Below, piece by piece: positions 7,187 through 15,821 of a stretch of 28,757 bases of DNA. A model generated the notes under the pieces. The model did not search any database, had not been told where the DNA came from, and saw nothing but the letters and a program-made list of their open reading frames with translations. Location of the stretch: the NCBI GenBank assembly GCA_016295545.1, contig JAEDLA010000002.1, positions 1 through 28,757 of the forward strand, given 5' to 3'. The stretch is from Oscillospiraceae bacterium. GTDB lineage: Bacteria; Bacillota; Clostridia; Oscillospirales; Ruminococcaceae. Both the position numbers and the translations under genes were made by a program. Within the stretch, counting starts at the first letter, position 1; the number at the start of each line of letters is the position of its first letter.

Positions 7187-8470
7187 ATGAATGCTGCGGA
7201 TTTTCTGAAAAGCGTCAGCAGTTATATATGGGGAAACGGTCTGATTTTTCTGCTGCTTTTCACAGGACTGCTTTTTACATTGAAGCTTGGATTTATTCAG
7301 TTCAGATTTATACCGTGCCTTGTCCGTTCTGTAAGAAACTGCGGAAAAGCACAGGAACAGGTAGGAATCTCTCAGCTTAAAACTGTCTGTATGTCTCTTG
7401 GCACGGCTATGGGAACAGGAAATATTACCGGAGTTGCTTCGGCGATTGCCATAGGCGGTGCAGGAGCAGTTTTCTGGATGTGGGTATCTGCTTTTTTCGG
7501 AATGGCAATAGTATACGGCGAAAATTATCTTGCACTGACATACAGGCGCAGCGGAGAGTGCTCCGGACCAATGGCATATCTGAAATACGGGCTGGGCAGC
7601 AATGTGCTTGCGGCAGTTTTTGCTGTATTCTGTATTATTGCCGCACTTGGAATGGGCGGAATGGTGCAGGTAAGCTCCTTTTCTTCGGCACTCAGCGGCT
7701 GCTGTCATGTCAGTCCGTACATAATCGGCGGAGCAGCTTTTGTTCTGATATACCTTGTAATAAAAGGAGGAGCTGACCGCATCGGCTCTGCCGCACAGGC
7801 GCTTCTTCCGCTGATTACAGCCGCATATACGATTGTATCCCTTGCTGTTATCTTCACACACAAAGAAAACATCATTCCTGTTTTTGCTGAGATTTTCACC
7901 GGAGCCTTTGAGCCTGCACCTGTTGCAGGAGGTGTTGCAGGATTTGCTGTTTCAAAAGCTGTTTCTGCCGGAATAAGACGGGGAATCTTCTCAAATGAAG
8001 CCGGTCTTGGCAGTTCTCCCATTCTTCACAGTGCCTCTGAAAATGGTTCGCCGTCACTACAGGGAATGTGGAGTATGTTTGAAGTTTTCTTTGATACGAT
8101 TGTCTGCTGTACGCTTACAGCCCTTGTGATACTGACTGCCGGCGGAGAAAGCCTTTCAGTGTCCGGAGCATTAAGTACAGTTCTGGGCAGGGGAGCAGAT
8201 GTATTCCTTACGGTGTCAATGGGAGTTTTTGCATTCTGCACGATTATTGGCTGGTATTACTGCGGAGAAACTGCTTTCACCTTTATATTTAGCTCAGGAG
8301 AAAAATTTTTCTGTCTGCTTTTTGCAGCTTTTTCAGCGCTGGGAGCTGTTGTTACCCTTGAAACCGTATTCACGCTGTCTGACATTTTCAACGGACTTAT
8401 GGCATTTCCCAACCTTGCAGGACTGCTTCTCCTCTCAAATAAAGTTACAAATAAAGTTAAAAAAGAATAA
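7187..8470 (+). CDS. AGCS-family sodium:alanine/glycine-type symporter
   Basis: This is a polytopic membrane carrier of the alanine-or-glycine:cation symporter family, importing a small neutral amino acid with Na+ or H+. Signature segments seen are GTAMGTGNITGVASAIAIGGAGAVFWMWV-like sequence (residues about 65-95; read as GTGNITGV then GAVFWMW), the RRGIFSNEAGLGSSP loop (about 264-280) and about ten hydrophobic spans. At 427 residues it is a little shorter than typical members, missing length mainly at the C-terminal end. The start follows a GAGGGAG site. The next gene begins 54 bp later with no terminator between, so the two may be cotranscribed. The substrate cannot be fixed from sequence. 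Confidence 0.9.
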   Translation: MNAADFLKSVSSYIWGNGLIFLLLFTGLLFTLKLGFIQFRFIPCLVRSVRNCGKAQEQVGISQLKTVCMSLGTAMGTGNITGVASAIAIGGAGAVFWMWVSAFFGMAIVYGENYLALTYRRSGECSGPMAYLKYGLGSNVLAAVFAVFCIIAALGMGGMVQVSSFSSALSGCCHVSPYIIGGAAFVLIYLVIKGGADRIGSAAQALLPLITAAYTIVSLAVIFTHKENIIPVFAEIFTGAFEPAPVAGGVAGFAVSKAVSAGIRRGIFSNEAGLGSSPILHSASENGSPSLQGMWSMFEVFFDTIVCCTLTALVILTAGGESLSVSGALSTVLGRGADVFLTVSMGVFAFCTIIGWYYCGETAFTFIFSSGEKFFCLLFAAFSALGAVVTLETVFTLSDIFNGLMAFPNLAGLLLLSNKVTNKVKKE

Positions 8471-8524
8471 ATACCGCTTCTGCTGTCAATATTTACTACA
8501 GTAAACTGATTCAGGAGTGATTTT

Positions 8525-9631
8525 ATGAGCTATTTGGGAGAAAACGGTCTTTTCAGCTTTAGGGACGGCTATTGTGAGGTGCTTCCGGATAAGAAGCTTG
8601 ATACAGCTTCTGCGGCTGACTTTGGAAGAAAAATCTCAGTGCATTTTAAAAGGTTTGCTATAGGCTGCGGCAGGGAGAATCTTCGCCATATCGTCTATTC
8701 CCTCTGTGCAGGTATTGCGGAGTGCGGAAAGGACGTTTTTCTCTGTGAAAATACAGAAATACCGCCCTTTAAATATGGTTTTCCTCTTACCGGAGCTGAC
8801 TGCGGAATATTTGTGGCTGAGAACCGGATATTTTTCTTCGGGAAAAGGGGATTTCCCGTAAACAGCGAAAAGCTCACCAGTGTTATGGCTCAGCAGAAAG
8901 CGGCTGACAGCGAAAAATGCGGCAGAATAATCCATGTTTCTTCCTTTGAGAGAATTTACCTCAACAGCATTACTGATGAGCCTGATAAGTCCGGACTTCC
9001 TCTGAGTGCCGGCATAAGCTGCGGAAACAGAGGCATAAGAAAGCTGTGGCATGAGATTTTCAGCGACGAGGACGACAGTCTTATTTTTCAGATATCCGAT
9101 ACCGGAGAACGAGTTAACGCATATAGCACGGAACACGGTTTTATCTCCTTTGACAGACTGATTCTCGCTTACAGCATTATGAATCTGAAAGCAGGACAGG
9201 ATATTCTGTGGCTGCCGGATAAGTTCCATTTTGCGGCTGAAAGGACTGCTGCCGAACATGGTCTGCTTCTGAAACGTTTTGATGCGGACAAGGAGATTCC
9301 CGAAGAAGCTTCGGAGCAGCGTTTTCTTACGGACTGTCTTTATATGTGTGCCGGACTTGCTTCTGACCGTGAAAAATTTTTCAGCATACTGAACAGTGTT
9401 CCGAAAATTACATCTGCCAAACGTGATATTGCCTGTCCTGAGAACTGCTGTGTACCTCTTGACAAGCCTGTTCTCGAACCTGAGGGGAGAGTATTTATCA
9501 CCAGAAGCGGCAAAAACAGGCTCTCGCTTATTGCTCAGGCTTATGATACTGAGACTGCTGCGGAGCTGTGCGCACAATGGAACGAAAAGCTCAGGATACT
9601 TTCTTCATGCAGCAGACCGGAGAGAAATTGA
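8525..9631 (+). CDS. Degenerate phosphohexomutase (GlmM/PGM-like) pseudoenzyme
   Basis: I recognise this as a remote alpha-D-phosphohexomutase from the order of landmarks. They are IGCGRENLRHIV and the following helix (about 46-70), GADCGIFVAENRIFFFGKRG (90-109), a domain-2 metal-loop equivalent SDTGER (191-196) followed by FISFDRLILAY, a helical segment LTDCLYMCAGL, and a C-terminal phosphate-loop equivalent RSGKNRL (327-333) in GRVFITRSGK. In true enzymes the serine loop reads SASHNP, the metal loop DxDxDR and the sugar loop GEQSGH. Here the serine loop is deleted, the metal loop is SxTxER and the sugar loop is absent. At 368 residues it is about 80 shorter than GlmM. It is therefore probably not a mutase and may be a binding or regulatory protein. 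It precedes rnj-gdpP. AGGAGTG supports the ATG. A 20-bp tandem repeat covers its stop codon. Confidence 0.6.
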   Translation: MSYLGENGLFSFRDGYCEVLPDKKLDTASAADFGRKISVHFKRFAIGCGRENLRHIVYSLCAGIAECGKDVFLCENTEIPPFKYGFPLTGADCGIFVAENRIFFFGKRGFPVNSEKLTSVMAQQKAADSEKCGRIIHVSSFERIYLNSITDEPDKSGLPLSAGISCGNRGIRKLWHEIFSDEDDSLIFQISDTGERVNAYSTEHGFISFDRLILAYSIMNLKAGQDILWLPDKFHFAAERTAAEHGLLLKRFDADKEIPEEASEQRFLTDCLYMCAGLASDREKFFSILNSVPKITSAKRDIACPENCCVPLDKPVLEPEGRVFITRSGKNRLSLIAQAYDTETAAELCAQWNEKLRILSSCSRPERN

Positions 9632-9663
9632 GCCTGTTGACCGGAAATTGAGCCTGTTGACCG
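9624..9663 (+). repeat. Perfect 20-bp tandem duplication spanning a stop codon
   Basis: The unit GAAATTGAGCCTGTTGACCG occurs at 9624-9643 and again at 9644-9663 with no mismatch. The TGA of the preceding gene (9629-9631) lies in the first copy, so the second copy carries an untranslated echo of it. It looks like a recent replication-slippage event. Confidence 0.9.
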
Positions 9664-9740
9664 ATAGAGAAATAGTATTGCACCCGAAAGCTCAAATTTA
9701 TTCAGTGTGCATAATTAAAAAAATAAGGCTGTTCTGACTA

Positions 9741-9769
9741 TTGACATCGGCGGGAATTTTTAGTATAAT
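9741..9769 (+). promoter_or_regulatory. Consensus promoter of the rnj-ftsH unit
   Basis: TTGACA (9741-9746), a 17-bp spacer and TATAAT (9764-9769) are both perfect hexamers, predicting strong transcription from about 9776. Confidence 0.85.
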
Positions 9770-9775
9770 TATAAT

Positions 9776-10120
9776 GTTTAAATGTATATGCGGACCTTTT
9801 TGCCTGTGTAAGGCAGCGTCCGGTTATTCTGACTTTATTGGTGCCTGCACCTTTAAATATATTAATCCCGGTGTGAAAATCCACTGGCTATTTATCTATA
9901 AGTCTCCGGTATTATTTGATTCAACGGTTTTACTATTTATAACTGATATGCCATTTGCTAAATTATTCATTCTAATTAATCTCAGCATAAAATTTACGGT
10001 TTATCCGGCAATTCATATTCCTTTGGTCGTGTACCGCCGACTTTCTATCATTCGCCCGTGTCATTCCATAGGGCTGCGTCCGGTTTTTGCAGCCTGCGGC
10101 TCAGAAAGTGAGGTTTTATA
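9776..10120 (+). other. Long structured leader of the RNase J operon
   Basis: No gene is supported here; the one long frame begins inside the -35 box and lacks a ribosome binding site. About 345 nt separate the predicted start from the GTG. Several stems are visible: CGGAC (9791) with GTCCG (9818) enclosing GCCT/AGGC; GGTG/CACC at 9840-9851; CCGGTG/CACTGG just after; and GGCTGC (10072) with GCAGCC (10089). GCGTCCGGTT occurs twice, at 9816 and 10076, so the CGGAC at 9791 could pair with either copy. It matched no riboswitch class I know. RNase J autoregulation is only a guess. Confidence 0.5.
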
Positions 10121-11956
10121 GTGAACGAAAAAGACAACTCAAAAAAGAAAAATCAGACATCAAACAGCACTGCTGCACCCAAAAGAAAGTATTACAGGAA
10201 AAAAGCTGCTCCCAAAGCTGCTGCCGATACGTCACTTCTTCCGGCAGTTCAGGAAAATGAAAAGCCTGTACGCTCCAGACAGCCCCGTGAAGTAAGGCGT
10301 ACTCCCGTCAGAATAATCCCTCTCGGCGGACTTCTTGAAATCGGAAAAAATATGACAGTCTTTGAATGCTCAAACGATATGTTTATTCTTGACTGCGGAC
10401 TTGCTTTCCCTGACGCCGATATGCCCGGCGTTGACATTGTTATCCCCGATTTTACTTATGTAGAACGCAACAGGGACAGACTGAGAGGTATTGTCCTTAC
10501 TCACGGTCACGAGGACCATATCGGCGGACTTGCATATCTGCTGAAAAAGGTAAATGTGCCTATTTACGGAACAAAGCTCACCCTCGGTCTTGTTGAGGGC
10601 AAGCTTCGTGAGCACGGTCTCAGCGGCAAGGTACAGCTGAATGTTATCGAACCGAAAAAAACTGTGAAAATGGGCTGTATGGCTGTTGAATTTATCAAGG
10701 TAAATCATTCCATTCCTGACGCTGTGGGAATGGCTATCCATACTCCTGCCGGAATTATAGTCCATACCGGAGACTTCAAGGTGGATTATGCACCTATAGA
10801 CGGAAAAATCATAGACCTTGCACGTTTTGGCGAGCTGGGCAGCAGGGGAGTACTTGCACTCATGGCTGATTCTACAAATGCTGAGCGTCCCGGATATACA
10901 CACTCAGAGCGTACAGTCGGTGAATCCTTTGACAAGCTCTTCAAAAAGGCAGAGGGAAAACGAATCATAATCGCAACATTCTCATCGAATATCCACAGAG
11001 TACAGCAGATAATCAACTGCGCTGAAAGATACGGCAGAAAAATTGCTGTTTTCGGCAGAAGCATGGTAAATGTTATCAATACTGCCATTGAGCTTGGCTA
11101 TCTTGACGTGCCAAAGGGAATCATTATCGATATTGAGAATATGAACCGCTATGAAAGCGAAAGAATAGTCCTCATCACAACAGGAAGTCAGGGCGAACCC
11201 ATGTCTGCTCTTACAAGAATGGCAATGAATGACCATAAAAAGGTAAATATAACTCCAATGGACTTCATTATCATTTCAGCAACGCCTATTCCCGGTAACG
11301 AGAAATACGTTACAAGGGTTGTCAATGAGCTTATGAAGTCCGGAGCAGAGGTCATTTACGAGGCTATGTATGAGGTTCACGTTTCCGGTCACGCCTGTCA
11401 GGAGGAGCTGAAGCTTATGCTTGCCCTTACAAAGCCGAAGTTCTTTATCCCTGTTCACGGTGAATACAAGCATCTTAAAAAGCACGCTGACCTTGGTGTG
11501 GAAATGGGAATTCCAAAGGAAAATGTGATAATTGCATCAAACGGAAATGTTATCGAAACTGACGGAAACAAGATGAATATTATCTCGCAGGTGCCCTCGG
11601 GACGTGTTCTTGTTGACGGTCTGGGCGTGGGCGATGTAGGCTCAATTGTTCTCAGGGACAGAAAGCATCTTGCTCAGGACGGACTTATTATAATAGTAAT
11701 AGGCATTGAGCGTTCAACCAACACAATTGTTGCCGGTCCGGACATTATTTCAAGAGGCTTTGTCTATGTCAGGGAATCTGAGGAGCTTATTGTTGAAGCT
11801 AAAAATATCCTCAGCTCAACACTGTTTAACTGTTCAAACGCTGAACTTAAAGAATGGAATACACTTAAAGGCAAAATGCGTGACGCTCTTTCTGATTACA
11901 TCTATCAGAAAACCAAGCGCAGTCCCATGATACTTCCTATTATCATGGAAACCTGA
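10121..11956 (+). CDS. rnj: Ribonuclease J
   Basis: This is a zinc-dependent 5'-3' exo- and endoribonuclease of the metallo-beta-lactamase/beta-CASP fold, central to mRNA decay and rRNA maturation in Firmicutes. The HGHEDHIGG motif with H128, H130, D132 and H133 gives the metal site. Later landmarks are the HTGDFK segment, ADSTNAERPG, the beta-CASP segment ATFSSNIHR, HVSGHA and IPVHGEYKHL. At 611 residues it is about 55 longer than Bacillus RNase J1. The excess is an N-terminal Lys/Arg/Ala-rich, probably disordered extension (about 1-60). The start is GTG with GTGAGG upstream; a start at a later methionine would lose only the extension. It heads the unit ending at ftsH, with gdpP 27 bp downstream. 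Paralogue J1 or J2 cannot be decided. Confidence 0.95.
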   Translation: MNEKDNSKKKNQTSNSTAAPKRKYYRKKAAPKAAADTSLLPAVQENEKPVRSRQPREVRRTPVRIIPLGGLLEIGKNMTVFECSNDMFILDCGLAFPDADMPGVDIVIPDFTYVERNRDRLRGIVLTHGHEDHIGGLAYLLKKVNVPIYGTKLTLGLVEGKLREHGLSGKVQLNVIEPKKTVKMGCMAVEFIKVNHSIPDAVGMAIHTPAGIIVHTGDFKVDYAPIDGKIIDLARFGELGSRGVLALMADSTNAERPGYTHSERTVGESFDKLFKKAEGKRIIIATFSSNIHRVQQIINCAERYGRKIAVFGRSMVNVINTAIELGYLDVPKGIIIDIENMNRYESERIVLITTGSQGEPMSALTRMAMNDHKKVNITPMDFIIISATPIPGNEKYVTRVVNELMKSGAEVIYEAMYEVHVSGHACQEELKLMLALTKPKFFIPVHGEYKHLKKHADLGVEMGIPKENVIIASNGNVIETDGNKMNIISQVPSGRVLVDGLGVGDVGSIVLRDRKHLAQDGLIIIVIGIERSTNTIVAGPDIISRGFVYVRESEELIVEAKNILSSTLFNCSNAELKEWNTLKGKMRDALSDYIYQKTKRSPMILPIIMET

Positions 11957-11983
11957 TTTTCAGCGGAAAGGAGCTGATATAAA

Positions 11984-13948
11984 GTGAAAAGGAAATTTCC
12001 GGTACTCATTGCTGTACTTATCATTCTTCTGCTTTCAGACGTTGTTGTATCAGCTCTGATACTCCGTGAATACAACAGGAATGTGTCTCTGATTTCGCTG
12101 ATATCAGCGGCAGCTCTTGTAATACTCTTTCTTTCGGTTGTTATTTATTATTCCCGTAAGTCACTGAGACATATCTCAAAAATGAATGAGCATCTTGAAA
12201 ATTCCACTGCTGCGTACATGAACTCGCTGCCTGCACCTATTGCTGTCGTGGACGAAAACGGTCTGTTTATATGGCATAATCAGACCTTTGGCGAAAAAAT
12301 AGCTTTTGGCAACGATGTTTTCGGTCTTGATGTCAGGGAGTATGTCAATTTTGACATTGACAGCATCAGCAGTGACGGTTTTGCATTCTGCTCCATAAAC
12401 GGCTCCTTTTACAGGATATACGAGGAAAAATACACTAAAAACGATATTTCCCTGCGTGTTCTCTATTTCCATGACGAAACGGACTATTTTCTGCTGAAAA
12501 AGGCGGCTGACGAAACTCACCCCACTGTTCTTATTATAAATATTGATAATTACGATGAAATAATGCAGAACGCCAAGCAGAGTGACAAGGCACGCACCTC
12601 CGTTGAAACTGAGCAGCTTCTTGAAAACTTTATGGCTGATTCCAACGGTGTGCTGAAAAAAATCAATGACAATACCTTTTATGCAGTCCTTGAGGACAAG
12701 CATATCAATGAGATAATAAATGAAAAGTTCAAGATACTTGATGAAGCAAGGAATATAAAAATTGGCGAAAGAACCTGTCTTACCATGTCAATAGGCGTTG
12801 GTCAGGGAGCTGCCTCCCTTGCTGAAAGTGAACGATTTGCCCGTCAGTGCCTTGATATGGCGCTGGGACGAGGCGGTGACCAGGCTGTTGTTAAAACTGA
12901 CAGCGGCTACAGGTTCTTTGGCGGAGTTTCAAAAGGCGTTGAGAAAAAATCAAGAGCCAAGACACGTATTATTGCCAATACCCTGCAGGACATTATAATG
13001 GGCTGCGACAAAGTTTACATAATGGGACACCGTTTCGGCGACCTGGACTCTATCGGTTCAGCCGCAGGTCTTGCGGGAGCTGTAAGGCTGCTGGGCAAGA
13101 ATGTTTTCATTGTCGCTGACCTGAAAAAAAATCTTGCTGTTCATCTGGTTGACCTTATAAAGAGAGAAACTAATGAAAATTTCTTTATTTCTCCCACTGA
13201 AGCTGCCGGAGACATTGGTGAAAAGGATCTGCTTATCGTTGTTGATACCCACAATAAGGACTTCATCGAAAGCACGGAGCTTTACAATAAAGCGAAAACA
13301 GTTGTTGTAATAGACCACCACAGAAAAAATGTTAACTTTATTGACAATGCTGTTATTTTCCACCATGAGCCTTATGCCTCCTCTGCTTCTGAAATGGTCA
13401 CTGAGCTTGTTCAGTATTTCCGCTTTGACGGAGACGCTCAGCTGCCCTCTGTTTATGCAGACGCACTCCTTGCCGGAATAACCCTTGATACAAAGAATTT
13501 TGTAATGCGTACCGGTGTAAGGACCTTTGAGGCAGCGGCATTCCTTAAAAAAATCGGCGCAGATACGGTCAATGTCAAGCTTCTTTTCTCAAATTCCATT
13601 GATTCCTACCGCAGAAAAACCCAGATAGTTGCTTCTGCTAAGATACACAATCACTGCGCAATAGCAGCAGCTGACTTCCGGTCTGATGATATTCGCCTTG
13701 TTGCTCCTCAGGCAGCGGACGAGCTTCTTGGAATAACTGATGTCAGCGCTTCATTCGTACTCTACAGAACAGGTGATACTATAAACATTTCTGCCCGTTC
13801 TATGGGTGCTATGAATGTTCAGGTGGTAATGGAGCATCTCGGCGGCGGCGGTCATCAGACCATGGCGGCAGTTCAGCTTGAAAATATCTCCATGAATGAT
13901 GCCATGAAAATGCTTACAAACGCTATTGACGAAACTACTGGTCCATGA
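11984..13948 (+). CDS. gdpP: GdpP-type c-di-AMP phosphodiesterase
   Basis: The 654 residues match GdpP in length and layout: two N-terminal membrane helices (about 5-57), a PAS-like domain (about 72-160), a degenerate GGDEF domain (about 170-305), then the DHH/DHHA1 phosphodiesterase. Metal-site motifs are GHRFGDLDS (348-356), VVDTHNKD (about 418-425), DHH (444-446) and GGGGHQTMAA near residue 622. It hydrolyses c-di-AMP and so sets osmotic, potassium and cell-wall signalling. The start is GTG with AAAGGAG upstream. Its TGA overlaps an ATG that opens a 17-codon frame leading to rplI. The gdpP-rplI-dnaB order is widespread in Firmicutes. Confidence 0.95.
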   Translation: MKRKFPVLIAVLIILLLSDVVVSALILREYNRNVSLISLISAAALVILFLSVVIYYSRKSLRHISKMNEHLENSTAAYMNSLPAPIAVVDENGLFIWHNQTFGEKIAFGNDVFGLDVREYVNFDIDSISSDGFAFCSINGSFYRIYEEKYTKNDISLRVLYFHDETDYFLLKKAADETHPTVLIINIDNYDEIMQNAKQSDKARTSVETEQLLENFMADSNGVLKKINDNTFYAVLEDKHINEIINEKFKILDEARNIKIGERTCLTMSIGVGQGAASLAESERFARQCLDMALGRGGDQAVVKTDSGYRFFGGVSKGVEKKSRAKTRIIANTLQDIIMGCDKVYIMGHRFGDLDSIGSAAGLAGAVRLLGKNVFIVADLKKNLAVHLVDLIKRETNENFFISPTEAAGDIGEKDLLIVVDTHNKDFIESTELYNKAKTVVVIDHHRKNVNFIDNAVIFHHEPYASSASEMVTELVQYFRFDGDAQLPSVYADALLAGITLDTKNFVMRTGVRTFEAAAFLKKIGADTVNVKLLFSNSIDSYRRKTQIVASAKIHNHCAIAAADFRSDDIRLVAPQAADELLGITDVSASFVLYRTGDTINISARSMGAMNVQVVMEHLGGGGHQTMAAVQLENISMNDAMKMLTNAIDETTGP

Positions 13949-13998
13949 ATCTGGATCTGCACATAAAACTAATGAAAGGCTGGTATAATATATTATGA
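13945..13998 (+). CDS. Possible 17-codon coupling ORF between gdpP and rplI
   Basis: An ATG overlaps the gdpP stop (ATGA at 13945-13948). The frame reads [17 protein letters not shown], and its TGA overlaps the rplI start (ATGA at 13995-13998). It could relay ribosomes from gdpP to rplI, which has only a weak, distant AAAGG site of its own. It may equally be a coincidence. TGGTATAAT at 13981-13989, an extended -10 element, lies in the same interval. Confidence 0.25.
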   Translation: MNLDLHIKLMKGWYNIL

Positions 13999-14441
13999 AA
14001 GTTATTTTTTTACAGGACGTTAAAGGCTCCGGAAAAAAAGGTGAAGTTAAAAATGTTGCTGACGGATATGCACGCAATATGCTCTTTCCGAAGGGCTATG
14101 CCGTTGAAGCTACTGCGGCTAATCTCAGCAAGCTTGCCGGACAGCAGTCCTCTGCACAGCATAAGATAGACCTTGAAAAGCAGGCTGCAACAGATGCTGC
14201 TGCAAAGGTAAAGGGCAAAAAAGTCGTTATCAGAGCAAAAGCCGGTTCCAATGACAGGCTTTTCGGCTCAGTTACTGCCGGTCATGTTGCAGACGCTATG
14301 GCTGAACAGCTTGATGTCAGGGTTGACAAGAAGAAGATAACTCTCAGCGGCGATATCAAGAATTTCGGTTCATATAACGCTGTTATAAAATTTTACAACG
14401 GTATTTCTGAAAAAATCGATGTCGAAGTTGTTCAGGCTTAA
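13995..14441 (+). CDS. rplI: 50S ribosomal protein L9
   Basis: The 148 residues have the usual two-domain L9 layout. The rRNA-binding N-terminal domain begins [21 protein letters not shown] and carries the [13 protein letters not shown] signature. A long Ala/Lys-rich connecting helix (about 41-75) leads to a C-terminal domain containing [16 protein letters not shown]9 binds 23S rRNA near the L1 stalk base and stabilises reading frame. There is no good Shine-Dalgarno at usual spacing, unlike every neighbour, which suggests coupling to upstream translation through the ATGA overlap, or a leaderless transcript. Confidence 0.97.
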   Translation: MKVIFLQDVKGSGKKGEVKNVADGYARNMLFPKGYAVEATAANLSKLAGQQSSAQHKIDLEKQAATDAAAKVKGKKVVIRAKAGSNDRLFGSVTAGHVADAMAEQLDVRVDKKKITLSGDIKNFGSYNAVIKFYNGISEKIDVEVVQA

Positions 14442-14459
14442 AATATCAGGGTGAATTTA

Positions 14460-15821
14460 ATGGACGAAAATAATTATCAGATTTCCAGCAGGGAGCTTCC
14501 TCACAGTATTGAAGCTGAACAGTCCGTTATCGGCGCAGTGCTTGCAGATCCGTCTGTTCTCCCTGTTGTTGTCGAAAAAATCAAGGCTGATTATTTCTAC
14601 AGCGAGCAGCATAAGGCGATTTTTTCCATAATTCTGCGAATGTTCTCCAGCGGTGCTCCTGTTGATATTATAACAGTCCTTAACGAAGCGGAAAAGCTTC
14701 ACATTTTCGAGACTGCTGCTGAGGGAAAGCGTTATCTTGCTGAAATAGGCAATACACTTCCATCAACCTCTAATGTAGAAAGCTACTGCAAAATTGTTGC
14801 AGATAAATATTTCATAAGAAGTCTCGGCTACACCGCCCGAAGTATTCTTGAGGATATTCAGTCAGGAGAGCATGATGCACAGCTTCTCCTTGACGCTGCG
14901 GAACAGAAAATCTATGACATTCGTCAGGGCAGAGATGTAAAGGGACTTACTCCGCTTTCCGAAGCAATTACCGAAGCCTATGACAGGCTGGGAAAAATAA
15001 CTGGTCCTGATAAGGAGCGATATGTCGGAGCAAAAACAGGCTTCACACGTCTTGATGATATCACATCAGGACTTAATAAATCTGACCTTATTATCATTGC
15101 CGCACGTCCCGGTATGGGTAAAACTTCCTTTGCCATGAATATTGCAACAAACGTTGCAAGACGCTCCGACAAGGACGTGGTAACCTTTAACCTTGAAATG
15201 TCAAAGGAACAGCTTGCTTCACGTATTCTTTCCACTGAAGCGCTTGTTGACTCCAACTGCCTGAGAAACGGCAGAATATCCGGTGATGACTGGGTTCGTC
15301 TTGCTACAAGTGCAGGCTATCTCAGTACGCTTCCTATGTATATTGACGATACCGCAAGCATGACTGTACAGCAGATGAAAGCCAAGCTCAGACGTGTTAA
15401 AAATCTGGGACTTGTCATTATCGACTATCTCCAGCTTATGGAGTCCTCATCTCATTCCGACAACCGTGTTGTTGTCATTTCAGAGATCACACGTCAGCTA
15501 AAGGTTATGGCTAAGGAGCTGAATGTCCCTGTAATACTGCTTTCACAGCTTTCCCGTGGAGTTGAGAGCAGAACTGATAAGCGTCCTATGCTTTCAGACC
15601 TGAGAGAATCAGGTTCTATCGAACAGGACGCTGATATCGTATTGTTCCTTTACAGGGAGTCATATTACAATAAGGAAAGTCCCAAGAAAAATATCTCCGA
15701 ATGTATAGTTGCCAAGAATCGTCACGGCGAAACTGGTACAGTGGAGCTTATCTGGGACGGTCAGTACACACGTTTTTCAAATCCTGACTTCAGCACTCAG
15801 TCTGAAAATCAAGGAGTTTAA
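14460..15821 (+). CDS. dnaB: Replicative DNA helicase DnaB
   Basis: The hexameric helicase that unwinds DNA at the fork. An N-terminal primase-interacting domain (about 8-110, starting LPHSIEAEQSVIGAVL) is joined to a RecA-like motor with Walker A RPGMGKTS (216-223), the DLIIIAARPG strand before it, LVIIDYLQLM (Walker B) and LLSQLSRGVESR. The 453-residue length is typical. I chose the ATG at 14460 because CAGGGTG lies 6 bases before it; a GTG at 14451 in the same frame overlaps that site and would add three residues. The stop codon abuts the tilS ATG with no gap, and the GGAG for tilS lies in the last dnaB codons. Confidence 0.97.
   Translation: MDENNYQISSRELPHSIEAEQSVIGAVLADPSVLPVVVEKIKADYFYSEQHKAIFSIILRMFSSGAPVDIITVLNEAEKLHIFETAAEGKRYLAEIGNTLPSTSNVESYCKIVADKYFIRSLGYTARSILEDIQSGEHDAQLLLDAAEQKIYDIRQGRDVKGLTPLSEAITEAYDRLGKITGPDKERYVGAKTGFTRLDDITSGLNKSDLIIIAARPGMGKTSFAMNIATNVARRSDKDVVTFNLEMSKEQLASRILSTEALVDSNCLRNGRISGDDWVRLATSAGYLSTLPMYIDDTASMTVQQMKAKLRRVKNLGLVIIDYLQLMESSSHSDNRVVVISEITRQLKVMAKELNVPVILLSQLSRGVESRTDKRPMLSDLRESGSIEQDADIVLFLYRESYYNKESPKKNISECIVAKNRHGETGTVELIWDGQYTRFSNPDFSTQSENQGV

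Noticed and set aside
7139..7861. 240-codon minus-strand frame over the AGCS gene
   Set aside because: Cys/His/Arg-rich antisense frame of a membrane gene with no recognisable domain.
8636..9577. 313-codon minus-strand frame
   Set aside because: It is antisense to the pseudo-GlmM gene, has no family resemblance and no suitable start; a shadow frame.
9776..10120. Known c-di-AMP (ydaO) riboswitch
   Set aside because: The gdpP context made this tempting, but I could not find the conserved motifs of that class.
9741..10121. 126-codon frame before RNase J
   Set aside because: Its start lies in the -35 box of a consensus promoter, it has no ribosome binding site and its composition is not protein-like; the stretch is better read as a leader.
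14451..14459. GTG start for dnaB
   Set aside because: It overlaps the ribosome binding site used by the ATG at 14460.
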